Below, in pieces: positions 8,418 to 16,744 of a stretch of 43,737 bases of DNA. The stretch is from Nitrospirota bacterium (GTDB taxonomy: Bacteria; Nitrospirota; Thermodesulfovibrionia; UBA6902): the NCBI GenBank assembly GCA_016213945.1, contig JACQZF010000030.1:1-43737 (forward strand), in the 5' to 3' direction. Below the pieces are notes generated by a model that saw only the letters and a list, made by a program, of their open reading frames with translations, did not search any database and was not told the origin of the DNA. Position 1 is the stretch's first letter, and the number at the start of each line of letters is the position of its first letter. The position numbers and the translations under genes are program-made.

Positions 8418-8965
8418 TGAAACGGATGTTGTTTGTTGTTTTCTCGGTCATTGTGATCAGCGGGTGTGCAGCAGATAAGAAAGATGTCCCTGAGAGTAAA
8501 GCCGCAAACGAAAGTGTGAATGAGACTTCAGTAAACGTTGGAGGCGGCGTAGGTGATAATGCTCCTGATTTCAACGCCTTGTCCCTTGAAGGGAGGCAGG
8601 TGTCTTATTATAATGATCTCAAGGGGAAGAAACCTGTTTATCTGACCTTCTGGGCAACGTGGTGACCGACCTGCAGATCAGAGCTTCCCGTGTGGAAGAA
8701 GATGCATAAGCAGTTAGGTGACAGGGTGGAGTTTATAGGAGTAAATGTAGCAATAAACGAAAGGCCGGAAGCGGTCAGGGATTACGTCGGCACGAACAAT
8801 CTGAATTTTACGAATATCTATGACAAAGGCGCAAAGATAACAAAGTCCTTCGGCGTTATGGGGACCCCGACCCATATCGTTATTGACAGACAAGGGATAA
8901 TCCGATACGCAGGCGTCGATGCGCCCGATGATTTTGAGGAACATATGAAAGAGCTGCTTGATTGA
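8414..8965 (+). CDS. TlpA-like thioredoxin-fold lipoprotein, probable selenoprotein (in-frame UGA = Sec84)
   Basis: Read through the TGA at 8663-8665, this is one 183-residue protein. It has a lipoprotein signal with lipobox ISGC (C18), the AhpC/TlpA start GDNAPDFNALSLEG, then FWATW-UGA-PTC, where TlpA proteins have W-C-x-x-C. The downstream half continues in frame with the rest of the fold, including the cis-Pro loop (GTPTHIVIDRQG). The UGA sits exactly where the first redox cysteine belongs, the resolving Cys87 is intact, and a hairpin that meets the bacterial SECIS rules lies 18 bases downstream (8684-8698). A nonsense mutation is less likely but not excluded. It is coupled to the DsbD-like gene, its likely reductant. 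An automatic caller would split it into 8414-8665 and 8690-8965. Confidence 0.85.
8684..8698 (+). promoter_or_regulatory. Candidate bacterial SECIS hairpin
   Basis: Stem CTTCC (8684-8688) with GGAAG (8694-8698), 5 perfect base pairs, and a 5-base loop CGTGT whose second base is G. There are 24 bases between the UGA and the loop G. Known bacterial SECIS elements have a short apical loop with G in the first or second position about 16-37 bases after UGA, so this fits. It is inside the coding sequence, as expected for bacteria. Confidence 0.6.
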
Positions 8966-9003
8966 CAAAATCGGCAAGCCGCAGGAGGAAAGAATGAAAA
9001 GGA

Positions 9004-11274
9004 ATGCGGGATAGCCCGACCATGAGAGATTTGACTGCTCTAAAAAGATTTTTCCATTTTCTTCTGGTCCTCCTCTTCGCTTTTTTCGAGGTGTCTTCAG
9101 CCATGGTAATCACCGGTTGTACCCCCGGGGAAAAGAATGACTCCGACTCATCCGGTCCGGGAAGTGAACAAGCAAGGTATGCCGCTCTTCCCGGTGCCTC
9201 TCCTTTCGACCAGGCGCGTTTAAGTGAATTTGAGAGAAGGAGAAAAGAGCTGGGCAGGGATTACCATCCAAGGACAAAGCACCTGCGGACTGACGGTTGG
9301 GCGATGTACACCAACCGCCTTTTCCTGGAAACAAGTCCATATCTGCTGCAGCATGCCCACAATCCTGTCAATTGGTTTCCGTGGGGAGACGAGGCATTCG
9401 AGCTTGCCGGGAAGCTCAACATCCCCGTGCTCCTCAGCATAGGTTATTCTACATGTCACTGGTGTCACGTCATGGAAGAGGAGTCCTTTGAAGACGAGGA
9501 AATCGCAAAGATCATGAACGAGCGGTATATTGCAATTAAGGTCGACCGTGAAGAGCGTCCGGATATTGACGCCATTTATATGAGTGCGGTCCAGGCTATG
9601 ACCGGAGGCGGGGGGTGGCCCATGACGGTATGGTTGACTCCGGACCGAAAGCCGTTTTATGGAGGGACTTACTTTCCTCCGCGAGACGGAGACCGTGGAG
9701 CAGAAATTGGTTTTTTGAGTATGCTAAAACAACTCCGTAAGGCATATGACGAGCAGCCGGATAAGGTCAGTCAGTCCGGTCAGCAGTTGGCAAATATCAT
9801 AAAAAGTGCGCTTGCTCCCGACAATGGCAGCGCCCTTCCTGAAGCAGGACTATTAAAGAACGCTGCGAATTATTACAAAGATCGATTTGATTCCACTTAT
9901 GGAGGACTGTCAGGCGCTCCTAAATTTCCCCGCTACTCGACCGATTCAGAGTGGCTTGTCCCTCACTTCGAAAAAATGCTTTATGACAACGCTCTTTTAA
10001 CGCTTGCCTATCTTGAAGGATACCAGGTCACGGGAAATTCTGAATTTAAGCGTGTGACCGGAGAAATCCTTCGTTATGTTAAGCGCGACATGACCTCTTC
10101 CAAAGGGGCTTTTTACTCGTCCACGGACGCGGACAGCCCGAATCCCAAAGGCCATCGGGAAGAAGGATGGTTTTTCACCTGGACGCCGAATGAAATTAAA
10201 GACGCTTTAGACGAAACCGATGCAAAGTTAATGATCGAGTATTACATGGTAAGCTCTGGTGGAAACTTTGAAGGACGCGGTATTCTTCACACGCCGGAGC
10301 CGCTTTCAAAAATAGCAAAGAAATTCAGGCTCTCTGAATCTCAGGCAAGAGAAAAAATCAACCAGAGTCTTGATAAACTCTATGAAGTAAGACTTAGAAG
10401 GCCGGCGCCCATTCGCGATGAAAAAATATTGACCGCGTGGAATGGACTTATGATTTCAGCTTATGCGCGGGCCGGGCTTCTTCTGAACAACGAAGAATAC
10501 GTTGTAACGGCAAAGAGATCTGCCGGGTTTGTTTTAGAAAATCTCTACAAAAACAAACGGCTGTTCCGCAGCTATAAAGATGGTCGGGCGAAGTTTAATG
10601 CTTACCTGGATGATTACGCTTTTTTTACGGCGGCGCTTCTGGATCTTTATGAGGCGACGTCTGAAGTCAAATGGCTGAAGACCGCAATTGAGATAGACCA
10701 GGCTTTACAAGAGCACTATGAAGATAAAAATTCCGGTGGATTTTTTATGACAAGCAATGATCATGAGAAATTGTTGGCCCGTGAAAAACCCGCTTATGAC
10801 GGGGCTGAACCTTCTGGAAACTCCGTTGCGATCTTAAACCTTTTGCGTCTTCAGGAGTTTACGACCGACGATGAATACCGGAAAAGGGCTGAAAAAGCGC
10901 TTAAAGCTTTTTCCGGAACTCTTCAGTCCAGTCCCATGGCTCTCTCGGAAATGCTTCTTGCCGTTGATTTTCACCTCGATAAGCCAAAAGAAATCATCAT
11001 TGTTTCTCCCAAGGGAAAGAAATCAGATTCCGAGGTCCTCATCTCTCAATTTAGAAAGGAGTTTTTACCCAATCGAATCATTTCGTTTATTGAAGAAGGC
11101 GCAGAGCTTGAAAGTCATGCGCAAGTGATTCCATTGGTTAAAGCTAAGCATGCCATAAAGGGTAAGCCGACCGCCTATGTTTGCGAACTGGGAATTTGTG
11201 AACTGCCTACCAGCGATCCGGACACTTTTACCGGGCAAATATCGAAGATAGAGGATTTAAAGGGAGCTGAATAA
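9004..11274 (+). CDS. YyaL/DUF255 thioredoxin-domain lipoprotein, apparent internal deletion
   Basis: 756 residues of the YyaL/spermatogenesis-associated-20 family: an N-terminal thioredoxin-like DUF255 domain ([19 protein letters not shown], then [14 protein letters not shown] with C151 and C154) followed by an alpha/alpha-barrel region resembling sugar epimerases. Unusually it has an exported lipoprotein-type leader (lipobox ITGC, C39). At about residues 307-311 APKFP joins directly to [19 protein letters not shown]; family members have roughly 45-50 residues between these blocks, so a segment is missing in frame. The start is uncertain: AGGAGG at 8983-8988 points to an ATG at 8994 that ends after six codons, while in-frame ATGs are 9004 and 9022. 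It lies among thiol-exchange genes. Confidence 0.85.
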   Translation: MRDSPTMRDLTALKRFFHFLLVLLFAFFEVSSAMVITGCTPGEKNDSDSSGPGSEQARYAALPGASPFDQARLSEFERRRKELGRDYHPRTKHLRTDGWAMYTNRLFLETSPYLLQHAHNPVNWFPWGDEAFELAGKLNIPVLLSIGYSTCHWCHVMEEESFEDEEIAKIMNERYIAIKVDREERPDIDAIYMSAVQAMTGGGGWPMTVWLTPDRKPFYGGTYFPPRDGDRGAEIGFLSMLKQLRKAYDEQPDKVSQSGQQLANIIKSALAPDNGSALPEAGLLKNAANYYKDRFDSTYGGLSGAPKFPRYSTDSEWLVPHFEKMLYDNALLTLAYLEGYQVTGNSEFKRVTGEILRYVKRDMTSSKGAFYSSTDADSPNPKGHREEGWFFTWTPNEIKDALDETDAKLMIEYYMVSSGGNFEGRGILHTPEPLSKIAKKFRLSESQAREKINQSLDKLYEVRLRRPAPIRDEKILTAWNGLMISAYARAGLLLNNEEYVVTAKRSAGFVLENLYKNKRLFRSYKDGRAKFNAYLDDYAFFTAALLDLYEATSEVKWLKTAIEIDQALQEHYEDKNSGGFFMTSNDHEKLLAREKPAYDGAEPSGNSVAILNLLRLQEFTTDDEYRKRAEKALKAFSGTLQSSPMALSEMLLAVDFHLDKPKEIIIVSPKGKKSDSEVLISQFRKEFLPNRIISFIEEGAELESHAQVIPLVKAKHAIKGKPTAYVCELGICELPTSDPDTFTGQISKIEDLKGAE

Positions 11275-11277
11275 CAT

Positions 11278-12459
11278 ATGGACAGTTTGTTCATTAATGC
11301 AATGGCAGCATTCGCAGCAGGGATTTTATTGAACTTTACCCCGTGCGTGCTTCCCGTTATTCCTATCAAGATCCAATCGCTATTGAGTGAAATAGAAGGG
11401 ACCTTTCGCTCACGATTTTTAGCGTCTCTTGCTCTTTTGCTGGGCTCCCTGGCTTTTTTCATGATCTTCGGGGGTCTGATCGCTTTCATGGGCTGGAAAT
11501 GGGGGGAGCTTTTCCAATCAAAGACTTTTTTGGCCCTGCTTTCTCTTTTTCTTGTTCTCTCAGGTCTTGCCACATTATCCAACTGGAGCTTGACCCTTCC
11601 GCAGTTTGTCCATAAGGTCCCTATTCATCGGTATCTGGGCGCATTTTTAACGGGCGCCCTTGCAGGGGCTTTGTCAACTCCCTGTTCGGGACCATTTCTG
11701 GGGTCTGTTTTGGCCTACGCCGTCACAAAACCCCCTGCTGTCATTATTGCAATCTTTGCGGCCATCGGCACAGGGACCGCATTCCCCTTTGCCACGGTCC
11801 TTCTTTATCCGGGAGTCATGACCTGTCTGCCGCGCGGCGGACTGGTGGGGATGCAGATTAAGGCAATCATGGCTTTTATTTTGATCGCAGGCGGGATTTT
11901 TTTCTCCGGCGCATTCTTTCCGAAAGAGTTTTATCCTGTTTTATGGAGGATGTTTGCTTTCGGAATTGCCGTTTGGTGTGTTTTACATTTTAGAAGATCG
12001 AGGAAGATCATCGAGTCGGCTGTTCCTCTACTTGCTTTTGTTGGAGTTTTAGCAGCCGCTGCGTTCTCTTTTATCTCTACCGAAAGCGGTACGCTTGACT
12101 GGCGGAGTTATTCAAGAGAGAAAGTGCAGCGCTCATTGGAATCAGGCCGTCCTGTGCTTCTTGAATTTACCGCTGACTGGTGTATTAACTGTAAAGTCCT
12201 GGAAAAAACGACGTATGCCGACGCCGATGTCATCGAAGCAGCAGCGAAAGTAAATTTAAGTTTATTTAAGGTGGACATGACCGAATTCAACGATGATCAA
12301 AAGAAACTGTTAGAAGAATATGGCGGAACTTCTTTGCCCCATGCCGTTATTTTAAATTCCTCAGGTGGGCCCGTGCACACTTTTTCAGGCATGTTTGGCG
12401 CTGACTACCTCAGAAAAGCTATTCTCGCTGCCAGTCGGGGGACCCCTTCTGCTTCTTAA
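11278..12459 (+). CDS. DsbD-like thiol:disulfide interchange protein with C-terminal thioredoxin domain
   Basis: 393 residues. An N-terminal membrane domain of about eight helices carries TPCVLPVIP (C23) and TPCSGPF, the two redox cysteines of the DsbD transporter. The C-terminal periplasmic thioredoxin domain has ADWCINC (C302, C305). The N-terminal DsbD-alpha domain of classical DsbD is absent, giving a beta-gamma architecture. It should import reducing power from cytoplasmic thioredoxin and hand it to periplasmic partners. It starts 3 bases after the YyaL-like stop. This is the second DsbD-type transporter within 4 kb; the two likely serve different clients. Confidence 0.93.
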   Translation: MDSLFINAMAAFAAGILLNFTPCVLPVIPIKIQSLLSEIEGTFRSRFLASLALLLGSLAFFMIFGGLIAFMGWKWGELFQSKTFLALLSLFLVLSGLATLSNWSLTLPQFVHKVPIHRYLGAFLTGALAGALSTPCSGPFLGSVLAYAVTKPPAVIIAIFAAIGTGTAFPFATVLLYPGVMTCLPRGGLVGMQIKAIMAFILIAGGIFFSGAFFPKEFYPVLWRMFAFGIAVWCVLHFRRSRKIIESAVPLLAFVGVLAAAAFSFISTESGTLDWRSYSREKVQRSLESGRPVLLEFTADWCINCKVLEKTTYADADVIEAAAKVNLSLFKVDMTEFNDDQKKLLEEYGGTSLPHAVILNSSGGPVHTFSGMFGADYLRKAILAASRGTPSAS

Positions 12460-12513
12460 TTTAAAAGACAACCGGGAAGATATCTCCTTGAAACATGAAG
12501 AAAGAGCTCTGAA

Positions 12514-12888
12514 ATGAAGACATTAATAATCACAGGAAAAGAAAAAGTCAGACTGGAACAGATCGATGTGGTCAGATGGCAGGATGGAATAATTCATGTG
12601 CTTGGAAGAGGGGAAGAAACGGTTCATTCCGACAGCGTTTCCTGCATCGCATACCACATAATACATGACGCCTCGACAGGGAAAGTTATCAGTGAGGACT
12701 CTTTTCTTCACAGAGGCAGCTTCCCTCTTTTTATGTGCGGCTGTTATACCCTTGCCTGTGAAGGCGATTGCCCTCCTCTCTTAGACCATGAATTAGCGCT
12801 TGCCATACACGAAAACAGGATGAAAGCGGATATTTACGTTAAGAATGTAGTAAAATTCACGGAAGCAAATCTGAATGACCTGAAATAA
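12514..12888 (+). CDS. Small cysteine-rich protein of unknown function
   Basis: 124 residues, no signal peptide and no membrane helix. It holds five cysteines (44, 75, 77, 82, 86), four of them in CGCYTLACEGDC, a possible metal or Fe-S site. I recognise no family. Upstream at 12472-12481 is CCGGGAAGAT, the same 10-mer as the -35 box of the two ECF promoters, but without a GTC at the matching distance. It ends 67 bases before the histidine kinase start and could be cotranscribed with it. Confidence 0.75.
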   Translation: MKTLIITGKEKVRLEQIDVVRWQDGIIHVLGRGEETVHSDSVSCIAYHIIHDASTGKVISEDSFLHRGSFPLFMCGCYTLACEGDCPPLLDHELALAIHENRMKADIYVKNVVKFTEANLNDLK

Positions 12889-12955
12889 TTCAGTGAATCG
12901 TGTCTTGAATCGTGAACTCCAGGAACGGTCACGGACAACGATCAGGACCCACGGT

Positions 12956-15274
12956 ATGTCAATAAAGAATATTTTTTCTAAACCACCCGGCATCAAAGGC
13001 AAGCTTGTCGTTACCCTCATAATAGTTGCCTTGATCCCCTTATCTGTTGCAGGCGTATACGGCGTTTATTACTCTACGAGCGCCCTTGAAAATACTATCC
13101 TCCGGAATTTCGAATACGAATTATCATCCAAGTCCGGTGATATAGAAAAATTCCTGAAAACCATGCATACAGATGTGATCTTTCTAAGCCGGTCGGGCGA
13201 AATGAGGGGCCTTGCAGATTCTGAAGCGCCCAAGCATTCAATAGAATTTCATAAGCTGAGAGATAAATTGGAACGCATAGCCGTTATTATTTCCAAGACA
13301 CGGCCTTATTATTACCAGGTGAGATATATAGATGAGAAAGGCCACGAGATAGTCAGGGTGGATTCCGATGGAGAAAGGATCACCGACGTGCCGTTTGATA
13401 AATTACAGTATAAAGGGGACAGGTATTACTTTACCGACAGCATAAAGTATCCGGACGGCGAGTGTTATGTCTCTCCCATGGACCTCAATATTGAATGGGG
13501 CAAGGTGGAAGTCCCTCACAAGCCCGTGCTCAGGGTAGCAACCCCTGTCTTTAACAGCAGCGGCAAGAAAAGGGGCGTGATCATAATCAACCTGTATGCC
13601 GGCCATCTGATCCAGCAGATACAAAAGCTTAACATTTCAAAAGGCGGGACAACATTTCTGGTCAATAAGGACGGCTTCTATCTGTCGCATTTTAACAGTA
13701 TGGAGCTTAATGACCATTCTTTTACCCTTGACTCTGCCGAGAGCATGGGAAAACATTATTCCGCCGATATAGTCAATGACATCCTCTCAGGCAAGGCAGG
13801 TACTGTCAAAGGGACCTCGGAAGTCATATCCTACTCCCCGATCTTTACGGGCGATAACATCTCTAAGGAATACTGGATACTGGGGATCACTTATCCCCAG
13901 GCGGTCATATTTTCTGCGCTTTTCAATCTCAAGGCTGTGTATATAGTAATCGGATTTGTTACAGTGATTGCTGTCTCAGCGCTGGGAATAGTGATAGCAA
14001 AGCGCGTCACGAAACCTATCCTTGAGCTCCATCAAGGGGTCACATCCATTGCCGGGGGTGATCTTGAGCATCGCATTGAGATTAAGACAGGCGATGAGAT
14101 AGAAGGCTTTGCCCTCAAGTTCAATGATATGGTTGATGAGCTCAGAATATCCAGGTCGAAGATGCTTAACTGGAATGAGGAGCTGCGGAATGAGGTTGAA
14201 ATAAGGACCAGGGAATTAAAGATAGAAAAAAACAAGCTTGAAAATGTCCTGATGTGCGCCAGTGAGGGTATTATTGTTGCTGATGAAAATGACAACATTA
14301 TCATCCTGAATCCTGCGGCTGAAAAAATCCTTGGAAAGGGCCATAATGAGCTGCTCGGCAAAAATATTTTCGGCTGTCACAGAAACCCTGAAAAGGTAAG
14401 AAACATCCTTGGAGGCAAAGATGGCTTTGTGCCCGCTGTAACTGTGGCGTCCGATTCCAGGCAGTTGGAGATAAGTGTTGCCACTATAAATGCAGGGGGG
14501 CAGAAATTCGGCTCCATGATGGTAATGAGGGACGTTACGGAGAGGCAGCGTCTTATAGAGGAAAGGATGGCAATGGAAAGGCAGTTGCTTCACGCGGACA
14601 AGCTGGCCTCCGTCGGTGAGTTGTCTGCGGGGATCGCCCATGAGATCGGGAACCCGCTTGCGGCCATCAAGACGGTCATCCAGGCGATGGATGATGAGTC
14701 ACCGCTCAAGGGGGAGCAGAGCAAGTACATGCAGAGGATATTGAAAGAGGTTGACCGGCTCACTCTTTTCATAAGGACGTTTTCCGCGTTTGCTCATCCG
14801 TCTGTCAGCATGTCTTCAAAGTGCAGGGTCGATCAGGCATTGAACGATGTTGTTTTTCTTATCAGGAATGAGGCGGTAAAGCACAATATAGTGATTGATA
14901 TCGAAGAGAATTCGGACGTCCCTGAGGTAATGATAGGGGCCGACCAGTTAAAGCAGGTCTTCATCAACCTCTTCGTCAATGCGATCCAGTCCATGCCGGA
15001 CGGGGGCACGATAAAAGTCGGATGGCTGTCAGGTGATAAAAAACTCGGCCGCGATTTTGTAATCGTGTCCATAGCGGATACGGGCCCTGGCATACCGCAT
15101 GAGAATATCGACAGGATATTTGACCCGTTTTTTACCACAAAGCCCGCGGGGACAGGGCTTGGGCTTTCTATCGTACAGAAAATCATCAAAGAAAATAACG
15201 GCTATATCAGGATCATAAGTCATGCCGGGAATGGGGCCACGTTTGAGGTGCTGCTGCCGACGACTCATAAGTAA
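12956..15274 (+). CDS. Membrane sensor histidine kinase (Cache-HAMP-PAS-HisKA-HATPase)
   Basis: 772 residues. Membrane helix at about 17-38, a large periplasmic Cache-type sensor region to about 310, second helix about 312-334, HAMP to about 385, a short coiled coil, a PAS domain at about 420-520, HisKA with phospho-acceptor H562 (GIAHEIGNP), and the ATPase domain with N box (NLFVNAIQSM), DTGPGIP and GTGLGLSI. I chose ATG 12956, which has AGGA 8 bases upstream; a GTG at 12893 is an in-frame alternative. The partner is the sigma-54 regulator that follows. The ligand of the Cache domain is unknown; its position before the bc/multiheme operon suggests it controls that operon. Confidence 0.93.
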   Translation: MSIKNIFSKPPGIKGKLVVTLIIVALIPLSVAGVYGVYYSTSALENTILRNFEYELSSKSGDIEKFLKTMHTDVIFLSRSGEMRGLADSEAPKHSIEFHKLRDKLERIAVIISKTRPYYYQVRYIDEKGHEIVRVDSDGERITDVPFDKLQYKGDRYYFTDSIKYPDGECYVSPMDLNIEWGKVEVPHKPVLRVATPVFNSSGKKRGVIIINLYAGHLIQQIQKLNISKGGTTFLVNKDGFYLSHFNSMELNDHSFTLDSAESMGKHYSADIVNDILSGKAGTVKGTSEVISYSPIFTGDNISKEYWILGITYPQAVIFSALFNLKAVYIVIGFVTVIAVSALGIVIAKRVTKPILELHQGVTSIAGGDLEHRIEIKTGDEIEGFALKFNDMVDELRISRSKMLNWNEELRNEVEIRTRELKIEKNKLENVLMCASEGIIVADENDNIIILNPAAEKILGKGHNELLGKNIFGCHRNPEKVRNILGGKDGFVPAVTVASDSRQLEISVATINAGGQKFGSMMVMRDVTERQRLIEERMAMERQLLHADKLASVGELSAGIAHEIGNPLAAIKTVIQAMDDESPLKGEQSKYMQRILKEVDRLTLFIRTFSAFAHPSVSMSSKCRVDQALNDVVFLIRNEAVKHNIVIDIEENSDVPEVMIGADQLKQVFINLFVNAIQSMPDGGTIKVGWLSGDKKLGRDFVIVSIADTGPGIPHENIDRIFDPFFTTKPAGTGLGLSIVQKIIKENNGYIRIISHAGNGATFEVLLPTTHK

Positions 15275-15335
15275 TTTCTATATAATAGTCATCATGATAA
15301 TTACGACTCTCAGATGATAACTCTTAACTCAAAGA

Positions 15336-15351
15336 TGGCACAGGTATTGCA
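15336..15351 (+). promoter_or_regulatory. Sigma-54 promoter motif overlapping the regulator start codon
   Basis: TGGCACAGGTATTGCA matches the sigma-54 consensus (TGGCAC-N5-TTGCA) exactly, with 10 bases between GG and GC. Transcription would begin near 15362, inside the annotated start of the regulator and only 4 bases before the in-frame ATG at 15366. It may drive a nearly leaderless transcript of the regulator, or serve as autoregulation. Confidence 0.5.
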
Positions 15352-16652
15352 TGAATAAATCTGAAATGAAGCTCACCCTTTTGATCGTAGAAGACGACGA
15401 CGTCCTGCTCAAGACCCTGTCTGAGGTGTTTTTAAGGAAAGGTTTTGATGTACTTTCTGCTGAAAGCGGGAAAGAGGCGCTCGGGTTTGCAAGATCGAAG
15501 AGGGTAGATCTCGTCCTCCTGGATTTAAAGCTCCCTGACATGAACGGGTTGACTGTCTTAAAGGACTTACGGGAACTGGATGAATCCATTACGGTCATAG
15601 TAATGACCGCCTATCCGGAAGTAAAGACCGCAATATCGGCAATGAAGGCAGGGGCGTATGACTATATCAACAAACCCTTTGAACTGGAAGAGTTGAAGCT
15701 CATTGTCGGGAAGTCCATCGAGACCAGGAATCTCAGGTCTGAAGTGGAACGCCTCCGCTATCAGACTGACGGGGGAGCCCTGTTAGAGATAATCGGCGAC
15801 GGACCCAGGATGAATGAGGTCAAAAGTCTTATCACGGTCGTTGCGCAGACCCCCAACACCTCGGTCTTAATATTTGGAGAGACCGGCACAGGCAAGGAGC
15901 TGGTCGCAAACGCCGTCCATAACAGCAGCGAGAGAAAAAACAGGCCGTTTATTAAAGTGAACTGCAGCGCCATACCTTCCAATCTCCTGGAGAGTGAGTT
16001 GTTCGGCTATGAAAAAGGGGCGTTCACTGACGCCAGGCAGAGCAAGAAAGGGCTATTTGAGCTGGCGGACAGCGGCACGCTGTTTCTGGATGAGATCGGG
16101 GACATGGAAATAAGCCTTCAGCCGAAGATACTACAGGTCCTTGAGAACCGGAGCTTCAGGAAGCTCGGCGGAACGAGGGACGTTCAGGTTGATGTAAGGA
16201 CAATCGCTGCGACCAATAAAGACCTTGCGGAGATGGTCAGGGCAGGCAAATTCAGGGAAGACCTCTATTACAGGCTCAAGGTCATGGTGATTAATCTTCC
16301 GCCTCTCAGAGACAGGAAGGAAGATATAATCAGGCTGGCGGTGCACTTTATCCACGCCCATAATAAAAACCTCAGAAAAAACGTCCACGGCCTTTCAGCA
16401 GAATGCCATGATGAGCTTATTAAATACAGTTGGCCCGGAAACATAAGGGAGCTCAAAAACATTATTGAACGGGCGGTGATCCTTGCAAACTCCGGCGACA
16501 TTGGACCGGAACACCTGCCGTATGAGCTCCTGTCCGAGGCCCCGGACCGGGCGGCGTTATCTCCTGACAGGCGCATACCACTGTGGCTGGTAGATTATTT
16601 ACCACTTCAAGCCGTTCCTGTTAGCCCCGCCTTATATCTACTTGAATTTTAA
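15351..16652 (+). CDS. NtrC-family sigma-54 response regulator lacking the DNA-binding domain
   Basis: 433 residues. Receiver domain with phospho-acceptor D58 (VLLDLKLPD), then an AAA+ domain with Walker A GETGTGKE (about 176-183), the sigma-54 loop as GAFTDA (about 223-228, usually GAFTGA) and Walker B LFLDEIGDM. After the AAA+ lid (PEHLPYELLSEA) the frame ends in about 40 residues without similarity to a Fis-type helix-turn-helix, and none is visible in the other frames before 16745. A regulator without DNA-binding domain can activate sigma-54 from solution, as FlgR of Helicobacter does. It pairs with the upstream kinase, and sigma-54 motifs lie at its own start and before the Rieske operon. 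ATG 15366 is an alternative start. Confidence 0.88.
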   Translation: MNKSEMKLTLLIVEDDDVLLKTLSEVFLRKGFDVLSAESGKEALGFARSKRVDLVLLDLKLPDMNGLTVLKDLRELDESITVIVMTAYPEVKTAISAMKAGAYDYINKPFELEELKLIVGKSIETRNLRSEVERLRYQTDGGALLEIIGDGPRMNEVKSLITVVAQTPNTSVLIFGETGTGKELVANAVHNSSERKNRPFIKVNCSAIPSNLLESELFGYEKGAFTDARQSKKGLFELADSGTLFLDEIGDMEISLQPKILQVLENRSFRKLGGTRDVQVDVRTIAATNKDLAEMVRAGKFREDLYYRLKVMVINLPPLRDRKEDIIRLAVHFIHAHNKNLRKNVHGLSAECHDELIKYSWPGNIRELKNIIERAVILANSGDIGPEHLPYELLSEAPDRAALSPDRRIPLWLVDYLPLQAVPVSPALYLLEF

Positions 16653-16675
16653 TCAAAATTGAGTGGCGATAAGCA

Positions 16676-16691
16676 TGGTATGGATGTTGCA
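16676..16691 (+). promoter_or_regulatory. Sigma-54 promoter of the Rieske/cytochrome b operon
   Basis: TGGTATGGATGTTGCA: GG and GC separated by 10 bases and a full TTGCA -12 box; the -24 box is TGGTA instead of TGGCA. Transcription would start near 16702, about 43 bases before the Rieske ATG. The gene immediately upstream is a sigma-54 activator, which supports a functional site. Confidence 0.6.
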
Positions 16692-16744
16692 ATTCGTCAA
16701 ATATATCGTTCAAATATATCTTTCACCATGGAGTTCTTCTTGAA

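Noticed and set aside
8414-8665. Reading the TlpA-like gene as an 83-residue truncated pseudogene followed by a separate 91-residue ORF
   Set aside because: The stop falls exactly at the redox Cys codon, the downstream half is intact and in frame, and a SECIS-like hairpin follows. Selenocysteine explains all three observations.
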